A stretch of DNA of 64,000 nucleotides from Pagrus major. Taxonomy: Eukaryota; Chordata; Actinopteri; Spariformes; Sparidae. Within the stretch, counting starts at the first letter, position 1. Every line of letters starts with the position of its first letter. Positions 52,812 to 64,000 of this stretch are shown piece after piece. The notes beneath the pieces are model-generated. The model had not been told where the DNA came from, made no database searches, and saw nothing but the letters and a program-made list of their open reading frames with translations. The stretch is from assembly GCF_040436345.1 (NCBI RefSeq), contig NC_133221.1, positions 21,400,665-21,464,664 on the forward strand, given 5' to 3'. The translations under genes were made by a program, and so were the position numbers.

Positions 52812-55445
52812 TTACACAGACGTTACAAAAGTAGATATCAAAATACAACTACTGTGTGTACTGACACACTGCTGCAGTGTCTGTATGGCAATAGCAGAAG
52901 AAAAAGGACTGTTTGCTAACATGGTGAAAAGCAGATGACCACTGAACGTGCTATGATGATTTTCATTGTCAAACACCCTTGAGTTAATCCGCAGATGGAC
53001 AGACACAACATCTCTGACCTCTAGAAGCAGCGTGATGCCATTAGACGATTTCCCAAAATAGGAAGGCTGATGCTCATATGCAACAAAAATTTGGTGTCCG
53101 TTCTTGTTCAACGCAGCAGATGAGGGATGTGAACCATGTCCATGTGCACCGATGTGTAACTCAAAGTGGTAGGCGCCTCTCACCGGTGCATTGAAGGAAC
53201 CTGTGGAACATTTTGTTTGTCAGTGAATTTAAGTGAGAATCGTCTGTTGCAACATCAGGTTGAAGTCAGGATAGAAAGAAAATCCAATTCATTCTTTTGA
53301 TTTGTGAATTTGAGGACCTGTGTTTTGGTTGTAAGCATTTCCGATGTTTGACACGACTTTTCTGAAGACCAGAATAAAGTCTGTGTTAAATGGTCCAAGA
53401 GTTCCTGAGCCTGAAGCCAAGAGAGAGGCTGAGAAAGCCACCTGTTTTACTGAGAGAGACAGAGAGAGACAGACAGAGAGAGACAGACAGAGAGACAGAG
53501 AGACTTTTGACTTTTAAAAATAACTTTATTTATCAGTTAGTTATTCTCAAAATCAAAAGTGCATCAGCAGCACTAACAGCCAAGAAACAAACAAAACAAA
53601 ACAAAACAAGCCAAACCAAACCAATCCCATAATAGTCAACAATGTGTGACGAGAGAGAGAAAGAAAGAGAGAGAGAGCAATGTCATTGTTCTGAACTCAC
53701 TGTGGAAACAACAATCTGACCAACAAGTTCTCAGTCTTACCTTCTCCCTCTCTCTTTAGAGCCTCCACCTGGTTTTCTGTGACATTAGTCCTGGCTTTAA
53801 TGGAGATCAGCTCTGCTGTTTGTGCTGGAAAAAAGTCACATCATGACATATAATGTATATAATGAAAAATTGAGCCATAGCCAGAAGAGTTATATAACAT
53901 GTATTGTAATTTGTTTCCTCAGTGTTTCATTGTTTGTTTTCTTCATCAGAGCCGTGATGTTCTCCACACAGCACCTTGAAGATGCTGCTTTAGCTTCTCC
54001 ACCTCAGTCTTCTGTTCTCTCAGTTCAGCTGCTTGCGCTTGAGAAACACAGTAAATGCCTGTATGTTAGTTTTAACTTCAACATCATTTTCCTTGGAAAA
54101 CTTCTGTAAATTGTTGAGTTACTGTTGTAGCCACATTAGCTGCATGACTCTATGGGATGTCACTGTCAATCATTCAGTCAGTCCACCACTTTGACACAGA
54201 CTGAAATATCTTGACAACTATTGGATAGATGAAATTTATATTTATATTTTATCTACTGTGATCATCAGAGCAGGATTTCAATTAACACAATGAAGTTAAC
54301 ATTTGTGGTTTTAAGTGTCTTTCCAACTAAAACGTCTCAATGACTATTTGATGATAGTCATGAAATTTGGTACAGACATTCATGTTCTCCTCATGATGAA
54401 AAGTAACATCCTCTGTCGTCCCTCACCTTTTTATCTAGGCCACCATCAGGTCAACATCTTAATCAAATCAAATCAACTTTATTTATATGGCACTTTTCAT
54501 ACAGTTTTGTAGCACAAAGTGCCTCACAGAGGGTAAAAACAAACAAACAGAACAAGACAAAACATCATGAAAACCCCAAGCCTCCCACCCCCATAAACAT
54601 ACACACAGATACACAGTTACATACACACTCACGTACATACATAGACATACTGACAGACATACACACCCACACACACAAACATACACACACCCACACACAT
54701 ACACTAGTTATTGCTAAGGAGACATGGCTCGGCACAGAGATCAGAGGTGAGGAACAGCTAATCAGTCCAATACTTTGGTTTATGACCAAACCTACTACAG
54801 ATGCACACATCAGCCTATACTGTACTTTGTAATTGTGCTGATTAATATCTGTGAGCACATTCAATTGTGTATGAAGCTGTAATATTGTAGGACACTGTAA
54901 CAGTGACCTCAGTTTGTTGCTGTAGTTGAAAAATGAAAGAAACAAAAGAGTTTAAAAGGTGTAGAAGACAAGGATTTTTAGACTGAGAAAATTCTGTTGC
55001 TGTTGTTAAACTGACACACTGTGTACATTAAGAAGAACGTTATAAAGTCTCCCAGAAGCTTTTCTTTGACTCATCTTTACCTGCAGGTCATACTGCAAAA
55101 CAGTTCAGTGTTACAACATTATACAAAACCCTCCTGTAACAAAGCAGTGGTTCTTATTGGTATAACTTCCCTCACTACCTTACATACTACTGTACCTTCA
55201 TTCTCTCTCTGTACGTGCCTCATCTCCACCCTCTGTTCAGCCAGCGAGGCGCTCATCTCTCTCAGCACAGCACCGATGTCTTATGTACATCTCTGTTGTT
55301 GGTCAGCAGCATTTGTTGGTTCTCTTCTCTCAGCTTCAGTTTGCTTTCCAAGTGGAATAATGTGGTTGTCAGACTCTGTTTGAAGCTGAGCCGTGCAGAG
55401 AGAGCAGATCAGCAGCAACAGAGGAAAACACATTGTCGTCTCCAT
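52812..55445 (-). pseudogene. C1q-1 copy 2, with a nonsense codon in the first exon
   Basis: Minus-strand exons: 55445-55196, 54031-53975, 53824-53741, 53449-53318, 53200-52812, the same structure as C1q-1. In exon 1 CAA has become TAA (55281-55283, after QQQRCT), which ends the type A reading frame about 50 codons in. The other exons are open, and the C-terminal extension past GHLLFTM is kept with a few changes. It is probably a recent pseudogene unless another first exon is used. Confidence 0.75.
54466..54758. mobile_element. Copy 2 of the 293-bp TAATCA-flanked insertion
   Basis: Same length, flanks (TAATCA at 54460-54465 and 54759-54764) and CA-rich core as 28516-28808. Confidence 0.7.
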
Positions 55446-56804
55446 TCTCAAAGTGGCGGTCTGTTCAGTTCTACTGTGTAGTTTCTGTGTTCATCTCAGC
55501 CTTAAATAGTGTCTGATGCTGATCAATCATTACCAGAAATGTTATATGAGACATGTGCAGGAGATTTGGTTGATAACACTGATTATGTTGAGCATGTCAT
55601 CAGGAAAACAACACTAAAAACACAGCACTCAGACATAAATGATTTATTAGTAGCTGTATGTTTGAATGTAGCTCCCAGTACTTGAATAATCAGTTTACCA
55701 AAATTCAAAGAGTTTGTTTTAATATCTGGCTCAGTGTTGTGTTTGTCACTAACACAGGAAATCTTACTGTGTCATTTTAGGAGTTACAAACACATTTTAT
55801 TTACTCCAAGGTGGAAACTCAAGAGTTAAAATCAGTTTACAGTCACATCATGGCTGATAAAGACAGAGGAAGACAGCATTAGATCAATATAATTGTTAAT
55901 GTCAATGAAGTTTAAGTGTGTAAACATTGAACATCATTATTTTGTGAAAAAAACAACAAGTCATTGAAGGAGTAGCAAACAAAAGATTATCATCCCGACC
56001 TGTTCAAACATTAATGACACAGTCAGATGTAGTGACCTCCTTCAGGATGTTAATCGGCTGAGATCAGACGACTCATTACAGATGAGAGTTTTCTCTCTTT
56101 GCTTACTGAATAAATCCAGCGTGGTTTTAAAGTCTGACTCTTGAAGAGCAACAACACAACGTTAATTTATGTCATTTTGAGCACCGGCACATTTTTTCTT
56201 AACTGACATGAACGAGTCTCTCCCAAAACCAAAGACAAGTGCTGAAACATTAAGTCATAAGATGACAAAGTGTTGAGCTTCTGAACTGAAAATAGATCAG
56301 AGTGACTGTTGATTGAGCTTTAATCCCATCAACATCTGTGACAACAGCTATTTAAGATTTGAATGTGAATTAACAGGCAGAAAGAAATATTACAGGAAGA
56401 TTATAGTTTAAAAAAAACATGGTGATCAAAATACAACTACTGTGTGTACTGAATAATCTGGTCACTATAAGTTCATTAATGAGAACAAAACAGTCAGTTT
56501 CAGTCACAATATAATTCCTCACTATGCATAAAAAAGTACAATTTATGTTTGAGTAGTGGGTTTAACAGTTGTCCAATCTTAAATTACTTTTGGTGAATCT
56601 TAAGTTCTGTACCCCCAAACTGATAAGACACATTTATTTGCTTCTCTGCTCACAATAAGAGGATATTTCATTTGAAAGAAATGTTTCGTGTTGAAGAAAA
56701 GACACAGACAGTAATGCAATGATATCTTTATGCTTTTATTCAAATGCACAAGAACACAATAATAATAAGTTTAATATGTACAAATGATTGTTGTTGCAAA
56801 CCTT
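55446..56804. other. C1q spacer, copy 2
   Basis: It has a type A TATA-like box at 55500-55508, then spacer matching 32850-34115 and a minus-strand AATAAA (56735-56740) for the C1q-3 copy. No gene was seen. Confidence 0.6.
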
Positions 56805-56807
56805 TGT

Positions 56808-57902
56808 GATGGCCTTCGGGCCAGTGATGGCACTAAACCCGATTGCTATCCACTGCCCCGCATTGAGGACTGTGTGGATGAGGTAGGGAATGCCAGGTTC
56901 GTTACAAAGTTAGATCTTTTGAAGGGCTACTGGCAGGTGCCACTGACGCAGAGAGCCAAAGAAATTTGTTCTTTCATTACTCCTGGGGGGTTGTTCTCGT
57001 ATAATGTGATGCCATTTGAGTTGCGGAACGCCCCGGCTACTTTTCAGCGCCTTATGAACCAGGTGCTGCGTGGGCTCTCTGGGTGTTCTGCATATTTAGA
57101 TGATGTTATTGTGTTCAGTGATTCCTGGAACTCTCATGTTCAGCGTCTCAGAGCTCTCTGTGATCGCCTAGTGGCGGCCAGTTTGACGGTGAATTTGTCA
57201 AAATGTGAGTTCGCCAAGGCTACAGTTACATATTTGGGAAAGGTTGTGGGTCATGGTGAAGTGCGGCCTGTGAGAGCCAAGGTGGAGGCTATTGACAAGT
57301 ACCCTGTTCCAGCAACTAAGAAAGAGTTGGGGAGGTTCTTGGGTTTAGTGGGGTATTACCGGGGGTTCTGTCGGAACTTCTCCACTGTGGTGGCCCCACT
57401 GACAGACCTCTTGGGCAAGAAGGCTGTGTTTGTGTGGTCTTCTCAATGTCAGGCGGCTTTTGAGACTGTGAAAAATCTCCTCTGTTCCTCTCCTGTTCTC
57501 ACTGCTCCAGATTTTGGGAAGCCTTTTACCATCCAGGTAGATGCCAGCGGTGTGGGTGCTGGAGCAGTACTGCTGCAGGAAGGGGAGGGAGGTATTGACC
57601 ACCCGATATGCTTCTTCTCGCGTAAGTTTAAGTGTCATCAACTAAACTATTCAGTGGTGGAGAAAGAGGCGCTGGCGTTGATTTGGGCACTTCAGTTTTT
57701 TGAAGTGTATGTGGGTTCGGGGTCAACACCAGTCACTGTTTTCACAGACCATAATCCTGTGACTTTTCTGTCAACTATGCAGAATTGTAATCAGAGGCTG
57801 ATGCGTTGGTTGTTGTTTTTGCAACCCTTCAATTTAAACATTTGTCATATTAAAGGCCGGGAAAACATAATGGCCGATGCTCTATCCCGAGCCTTAGTGT
57901 AA
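56808..57902 (+). CDS. Ty3/Gypsy-like reverse transcriptase-RNase H fragment
   Basis: An uninterrupted frame running from the LTR stub. RT motifs: PLPRIEDCVDEVG, KLDLLKGYWQVPL, the catalytic SAYLDDVIVFS (YLDD at 57093-57104) and FLGLVGYYRGF. RNase H: FTIQVDASG, VEKEALALIWAL, VFTDHNPVTF, MADALSR. It ends right after RNase H, so integrase is missing. The start of pol is lost in the internal deletion, so there is no authentic start codon. The lack of disabling mutations implies a young insertion. Confidence 0.85.
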   Translation, partial: DGLRASDGTKPDCYPLPRIEDCVDEVGNARFVTKLDLLKGYWQVPLTQRAKEICSFITPGGLFSYNVMPFELRNAPATFQRLMNQVLRGLSGCSAYLDDVIVFSDSWNSHVQRLRALCDRLVAASLTVNLSKCEFAKATVTYLGKVVGHGEVRPVRAKVEAIDKYPVPATKKELGRFLGLVGYYRGFCRNFSTVVAPLTDLLGKKAVFVWSSQCQAAFETVKNLLCSSPVLTAPDFGKPFTIQVDASGVGAGAVLLQEGEGGIDHPICFFSRKFKCHQLNYSVVEKEALALIWALQFFEVYVGSGSTPVTVFTDHNPVTFLSTMQNCNQRLMRWLLFLQPFNLNICHIKGRENIMADALSRALV

Positions 57903-57950
57903 CTGCTTACGTAGACCCTAGTGGGTCTCCGTTTTTTTTATGGGGGGGGG

Positions 57951-58367
57951 TGTGATGGCCTTCGGGCTTCTGTTTATTGCTGCTCGCCCTGCCTGTGCTC
58001 CTCCCTTTCAGGTGTTCCTGGCCAGCTCCTCCCACCTCGTTGGGGGATTCGTTCCACCTGCTGCCCACATATATATATATTGGTGACTTCAAAATGGCGG
58101 CCCTCTTCCCCCCCTTGGATGGCTGGTGCTGTCCTCATGGCTTTGTTTGGGTTTGGTTGTGTTTGATTGGTTCCTTTGTGACTTTACACATACACGCACA
58201 CACACACACGCACTGTGCATCCAACACTCTCATCCCACCACTGATCACTGATGTACACTCTAAGTTGGTTTGTTTTTCCTTACTTTCAATAAATTTGTGA
58301 ATTCCTTTACCTGGTAGCTGCGTGGTCCTCCCTTTTTGTTGTGCTCTCTAACGAGCGGGGCATAACA
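57951..58367 (+). repeat. 3' LTR of the Gypsy-like element (417 bp)
   Basis: It begins TGTGATGGCCTTCGGGC, identical to the 17-bp 5' stub. A TATA-rich stretch is at 58069-58082 and AATAAA at 58288-58293. It ends CATAACA before CCTT. Confidence 0.8.
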
Positions 58368-58728
58368 CCTTTGTCATCCAGCCTTCATAATCATAATAAA
58401 AAAGAGTAATTCTGTATGTCAACTTACTTAGATACTTAAAAAAAGGCAAACATTTCCACATTTTTCTCACAAATTAGTTGACTTCTCTAATCTAGTGTTT
58501 GAAATAATGTCACAAGTTCTCTAGCTGTCCATCACTGTGCATTTTGATGTAAATCAGAATAATGAAAATGAAAAATTCATAAACCTTTTCTGATCAATAA
58601 GATTGTTGTTGTTGTCAATCAGCTGTCATATAAAAGAGAAAGAAATGACACATCTATCAAGAAGTAGTGATACACACTACAGTGTGGGCAGGTTTTCATA
58701 TAATTGAAGAAAAAAGACAGTTTCCTGC

Positions 58729-59972
58729 TCACATGGTGAAAAGCAGATGGCCACTGAAGGTGGTATGGCGACTTTCACTGTCATATATCCTTGTGTTGGC
58801 CCAGTGACGCATAAACACAACATCTCCAACCTCTAGAAGCAACGTGACGCCATTAGAAGATTTCGCTCCACCAGACGGCTGATGTTCATATGCCATAAAA
58901 ATATGTTGTCCATTCTTGACCAACGCAGCAGCTGAAGGATGTGAAGCATGTCCCCATCCAAATATGTAGAACTCAAAGTGGTAGGCTCCTCTCACTGGTG
59001 CAATGAAAAAACCTGTGGTGTATTTTAAATGAAGAATCAACTGCTGCAACATCTGTCAACTGGATAGATGTCGACATAGCCAAAAAATCTATTTAATTGT
59101 TTAATTTGAGTACCTGTGTTTGGGTTGTAGGCATTTCCTATGTTTGTCACAACGTGTCTGAACACCAGAGGAGTGTGTGTGTTAAATGGTCCAACAGTTC
59201 CAGAGCCTGAAGCCAGCAGTGAAGCTGAGAAAGCCACCTGTTTGACTGAGAAAGAGAAACATACTTGTTTTAAAGTGACTGATGTTACAGCAACGATGAG
59301 CATGTTTCAAAATGAAGTTATCTAAAGGCACATATTATTCTCAGTGTTTTTGTGCTATTCACATCAGATAAGGTTTTACATTAGACAAATATTATGAGAA
59401 CTAATCTGTTTAAATATTGAATTGCTGGTTTAGTTTTCAGTCTTACCTTCTCCATCTCTCTTTAGAGCCTCCACCTGGTTTTCTGTGACATTAGTCCTGG
59501 CTTTAATGGAGATCAGCTCTGCTGTTTGTGCTGGAATTAATCGAAAAAGTGGCAAAAGTGTCTCCAATGAAAACAATCTTTGATGGTGAAAAATATTTAA
59601 TTATCACTGTTTTCATTACAATGTGCTTGTCTCTAATTTGTCAGGGATTCACTGCCAACGTGGAACGTTGTTGTTGTTGAGCGGGGAAATACTTTGTCTG
59701 CAACAGTGTTTGGGTGGGTGGTGCACGTCAAGTAGCATCCACATCAATGACATGACCTAAGGTTTCCCAGCAGAACACTGCATTTTAACAAGATGATCAA
59801 TCTCATTCACTTTACCTCTTAGTCCTTTTAATAGTGTCTGATCTGTGTATGTTGGAATGTAGCTCTCAATCCTTGAACTATTATACTTACTAAAATGTGC
59901 ATTATCGAAGGTCAAAATCATGTATAAAATCACCTCATGGCTGATAACACTGACAGGTAAGAAAGACAGCAT
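58729..59972 (-). CDS. C1q-3 copy 2: C1q-like protein with type B first exon
   Basis: Minus-strand exons: 59972-59816, 59530-59447, 59245-59114, 59012-58729. The sum is 657 nt, 218 aa, intact, all junctions phase 1. It differs from C1q-3 at a few residues (for example [10 protein letters not shown] for [10 protein letters not shown], and GHLLFTM for GHVLFTM). Its 3' UTR is split by the Gypsy-like element, between the stop and the AATAAA at 56735-56740. Confidence 0.72.
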
Positions 59973-61853
59973 CAGATCAATATAATTGTCTTCCTCACTG
60001 AAGTTTGAGAGTGTAAACATTGAACGACCTGACATGAAAAACAAGTCATTAAAGGAGTCGCAAACAAAATATGACCAGCCCGGCCTGTTCAAACATTAAC
60101 GACACAGTCAGATGTAGTGACCTCCCTCAGGTTGTTAATTGGCTGAGATCACATCAGAAACACATGTTAGATGAGTAATAAAGAACATTTTTCTCTCTTT
60201 GCTTCCTCAATAAATCCAGCACGATAATAAAGTCTGACTTTGGAAGAGCAGCAACACATTTAACAACAACATCCACTGACAGAGAAGTGCAAAGTCATAA
60301 AGTCATAATATGACAAGTGTAAAACTTCTTAACTGAAAAAATGGATCAGAGTGGCTGTTGATCAGATTTATGGGCCTTTTTAAACGGTCTGAAGTGCAGC
60401 ACGTTTAATGTGTTTAGGGCGTGTCCAAGTCCATTTTGCTGGTTAAACGGTGGATAATCTGGGCGGCGCACTGTGCAAAGAGGTGGTTTTTATGAATTAG
60501 TCATGGGTGTGTTTTTGGGCCTAACATGAATCAAACCAATCTGAGTGTCCTCTCCCATTCCCTTCAAGAGCCAGGTGCTCCAGGGCCTGCACATATTAAA
60601 CTGTGACACTCTTCTTTGCTGAGGGAAAGGGATGTGATCTTCGGCTGCTGGACCCTCTGCCTTTTCACAACCATCTGTCCCAACAACAACTTTGTTTGAC
60701 TGCATATGAAAAAATAAGCTGATATTTAACTGAGGAGGAGGAGAAGGAGGAGAAGGAGGAGAAGGAGGAGAAGGAGGAGCGCTGCTGCGTCCCTCTGTGT
60801 GTGCTCTCAGTCCGTGGATCAGGTGGGACGGGTCATAAAAGTATCATCCTGATCAATAACGGGTGGGATGAGAGGGGAGAAATACGTTAATGATGAAAAT
60901 ATTAATGACATGACCTGCAGCGATCCTCCAGCAGCAGAAACCATGTGTATCTGTACATGAACATGCACATTGCACACGAGGAACAGCTGATGAACTTCTT
61001 TGATAATTTAAAACTCCTGACTCGTTTCCTTTGGAGAGTTTATAACTACAGCTTTTAGTTCTGATGATTAAATGAGCCACAATATTTGTCACAGTGACAT
61101 GACTGCGTTCATGGAAATGTTTAAAATAACTGAAAGCAACTTCTCAAGTCATAAAATCAGAGCGTATGAACGGTGTGAACCCGTCTGTGTAGGTGCATCT
61201 GATGCGTCCTTTAAATAGCAGGAAACAGTCTGAGCTTTAGACTTCAGACCAGCTTTCTGTTGGTCTATGGCGCTGTCGCTTTCTGCTGACTCAACATAGC
61301 AATCCGCCATCAGTGTGCTTGAACACACCTCATTTTGAGACCAACGCGGCCAGGGGCGTAAAATAGAGTCCTTAATCTCATAAACATCTGTGACAACAGC
61401 TTTTCAAAAGTTCAGTGTGAATGAACAGAGACACAGAGCAGATAAACAGGGCTGAGGAGGATGGGACTGGAGCCGAGCAGAAGGAATGAGCAGGTACTAC
61501 GATCTAGCGAGGTGGATATGGCAGAGCTGAGTCTTTGTAGGATTCTTATAGAAGACAAGGATTTTTAGACTGAGAAAACTCTGTTGACTGTTGCTAAACT
61601 GACACACTGTGTACATTAAGAAGAACGTTATAAAGTCTCCCAGAAGCTTTTCTTTGACTCATCTTTACCTGCAGGTCATACTGCAAAGAGAGCAATGTCA
61701 TTGATCTGAACTCACCCTGGAAACAACAATGTGACCAACATGTTCTGGATTTTCGTGCTAACCACCATTTTAGGTAAGTTTTGAAATGATGCTCAGATTT
61801 TTAGCATCAAGCTCTTCAAGTATTTTCTTTTCTGGTTTAGTTTTCAGTCTTAC
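59973..61853. other. Spacer, copy 2 of 35735-37608
   Basis: Same content as the copy 1 spacer. The GGAGGAGAA purine repeat (60733-60778) is longer here, and a short stretch near 60660 is missing. No gene was seen. Confidence 0.55.
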
Positions 61854-63968
61854 CTTCTCCATCTCTCTTTAGAGCCTCCACCTGGTTTTCTGTGACATTA
61901 GTCCTGGCTTTAATGAAGATCAGCTCTGCTGTTTGTGCTGGAAAAAAGTCACATCATGACATATTTGTGTCTGATGAAACAATGTTTTACAGTTTTATAT
62001 TTATAAGTATTTAATCATTACTGTATTTATCAAGGTTTGCTTTGGCCGTTGGGCATTTATATCATATTGGGGGGGCGGGACTTATATATAGCACTTGTTA
62101 ATGATCTTATGGTCCAATATTACACTTTTGTTATCGTAGCCAAAATATTCTCCACACTGTACCTTTAAGTTGTTGCTTCAACTTGTCAACCTCAGTCTTC
62201 TGTAACTCCAGTACTCTCAGTTTAGCTCCTTGCACTTGATTAAAGAAATAAATGTGTGCATGTTAGTTTTCATGTACTGCATCATCATTTTCCTTGAGAA
62301 ACTTGAAAAATTGTTGATTTACTTTTGTAGCCACGTAAACTGCATGACTCTATGGGATGGCACTGTTGGTTATTCAACCACTTTGGCCTGGACTGAAATA
62401 TCTATTACCATCTAACTATTTTATCTGGGAAATTTTGTACAGACATTTTGGTCCCCAGCGGATTGACTTTTCTGCCATCAGCAGGACATTTTTGTGCTCA
62501 GTCAACTGTTGACTGAGACATGTTCACCACAGGATGGATTGTAAGAACTTTGCTGATCTTCTGACATTTCATCTGCAGCCATCATCAGCTCAAAATTTCC
62601 ATTCTCAAAGTGGCGGTCTGTTCAGTTCTACTGTGTAGTTTCTGTGTTCATCTCAGCCTTAAATAGTGTCTGATGCTGATCAATCATTACCAGAAATATT
62701 ATATGAGACATGTGCAGGAGATTTAGTTAATAACACTGATTATGTTGAGCATGTCATCAGGAAAACAACACTGAAAACACAGGACTCAAACATAAATGAT
62801 TTATTAGTAGCTGTATGTTTGAATGTAGCTCCCAGTACTTGAATAATCAGTTTACCAAAATTCAAAGAGTTTGTTTTAATATCTGGCTCAGTGTTGTGTT
62901 TGTCACTAACACAGGAAATCTTACTGTGTCATTTTAGGAGTTACAAACACATTTTATTTACTCCAAGGTGGAAACTCAAGAGTTAAAATCAGTTTACAGT
63001 CACATCATGGCTGATAAAGACAGAGGAAGACAACATTAGATCAGTATAATTGTTAATGTCAATGAAGTTTACGTTTGTAAACATTGAACATCATTATTTT
63101 GTGAAAACAGCAACAAGTCATTGAAGGAGTAGCAAACAAAAGATTATCATCCCGACCTGTTCAAACATTAATGACACAGTCAGATGTAGTGACCTCCTTC
63201 AGGATGTTAATCGGCTGTCATCACTCACCTTTTTATCTAGGCCACCATCAGGTCAACATCTTAATCAGTCCAGTACTTTGGTTTATGACCAAACCTACAG
63301 ATGCACACATCAGCCTATACTGTACTTTGTAATTGTGCTGATTAATATCTGTGAGCCCACTGGTCTTGTTTTGTTTCTGTCCTTCAATTGTGTATGAAGC
63401 TGTAATATTGTAGGACACTGTAACAGTGACCTCAGTTTGTTGCTGTAGTTGAAAAATGGAAGAAACAAAAGAGTTTAAAAGGTGTAGAAGACAAGGATTT
63501 TTAGACTGAGAAAATTCTGTTGCTGTTGTTGAACTGACACACTGTGTACATTAAGAAGAACGTTATAAAGTCTCCCAGGAGCTTTTCTTTGACTCATCTT
63601 TACCTGCAGGTCATACTGCAAAACAGTTCAGTGTTACAACATTATACAAAACCCTCCTGTAACAAAGCAGTGGTTCTTATTGGTATAACTTCCCTCACTA
63701 CCTTACATACTACTGTACCGTCATTCTCTCTCTGTAAGTGCCTCATCTCCACCCTCTGTTCAGCCAGCGAGGCGCTCATCTCTCTCAGCACAGCACCGAT
63801 GTCTTGTGTACATCTCTGTTGTTGGTCAGCAGCATTTGTTGGTTCTCTTCTCTCAGCTTCAGTTTGCTTTCCAAGTGGAATAATTTGGTTGTCAGACTCT
63901 GTTTGAAGCTGAGCCGTGCAGAGAGAGCAGATCAGCAGCAACAGAGGAAAACACATTGTCATCTCCAT
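61854..63968 (-). pseudogene. Type A C1q module without globular exons, copy 2
   Basis: Minus-strand exons: 63968-63719 (signal peptide and coil), 62228-62163 (66 nt), 61937-61854 (84 nt). It is the same arrangement as 37609-39717, with no globular exon before the C1q-3 copy at 59245. Exon 1 is open and ends QRENDG. As in copy 1 it can join in frame to the type B gene or be inactive. Confidence 0.6.
62600..62680 (-). promoter_or_regulatory. Orphan C1q type A promoter, copy 2
   Basis: TATTTAAGG at 62657-62665 with the same 5' UTR sequence as type A units. It leads only into repeat sequence. Confidence 0.48.
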
Positions 63969-64000
63969 TCTCAAAGTGGCGGTCTGTTCAGTTCTACTGT

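Larger units (their letters stand above)
56805..58367 (+). mobile_element. Truncated Ty3/Gypsy-like LTR retroelement (one full LTR, RT-RNase H only)
   Basis: It is absent from the paralogous site (34115). It starts TGTGATGGCC and ends CATAACA, flanked by CCTT (56801-56804 and 58368-58371). The 5' LTR is reduced to its first 17 bp and fused directly to pol. The pol frame ends at 57902, followed by a G-rich polypurine tract (57942-57950) and a complete 417-bp 3' LTR. Gag, protease and integrase are absent. It sits in the 3' UTR of the C1q-3 copy, in the opposite orientation. Confidence 0.85.
47090..64000. repeat. Large duplication, copy 2
   Basis: It matches 21134-29575, then 32850-39749, with the C1q-2 unit missing and a retroelement added at 56805-58367. 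The window ends inside it. The prdm16 part is offset by 25,956 bp at its start. Confidence 0.9.

Overview
The window is genomic DNA of a bony (teleost) fish. It is AT-rich with many CA/TG, GA and GATA-type microsatellites, and it has large introns with GT-AG junctions, teleost interspersed repeats, hAT and Ty3/Gypsy-like elements, and collagen-free C1q-like genes of the kind expanded in fish. No tRNA, rRNA, CRISPR or bacterial feature was seen.

Region 1 (1-26,165, + strand) is the 3' two thirds of prdm16. Thirteen coding exons (5,061-22,805) join without a phase error into 1,166 codons. They encode the end of the PR/SET domain, seven zinc fingers, a proline/serine-rich middle with the CtBP motif PLDLS, three more zinc fingers, an acidic stretch and the C-terminus. 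The 5' exons lie before the window. A GC-rich block at about 3.25-3.80 kb, just before the last PR exon, looks like an internal promoter with its own first exon. Its position matches the promoter that makes the PR-less form of the sister gene MECOM/EVI1. A long 3' UTR runs to about 26.16 kb.

Region 2 (26.3-39.8 kb, - strand, tail-to-tail with prdm16) is a tandem cluster of small secreted C1q-like genes: signal peptide, short coiled coils, then one globular C1q domain. All internal exon junctions are phase 1, so modules can be exchanged. There are two kinds of first exon. Type A has a TATTTAAGG promoter, a signal peptide and a coil. Type B is a shorter exon with a different leader. Some first-exon modules have no globular exons of their own.

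Region 3 (39.8-47.1 kb) separates two copies of a large duplication. It holds a broken ZMYM1-like hAT transposase, a 612-bp MITE inserted exactly at that transposase's stop codon, a decayed C1q fragment, and a roughly 2.2-kb insertion with LTR-like signals.

Region 4 (47.1-64.0 kb) is a second copy of 21.1-39.75 kb. It repeats the last three prdm16 exons and 3' UTR, then most of the C1q cluster, at about 99% identity by eye. It lacks one whole C1q gene, carries a private Gypsy-like insertion in a C1q 3' UTR, and has a nonsense mutation in one first exon. This may be a real recent segmental duplication or two haplotypes assembled in tandem; the sequence alone cannot decide.
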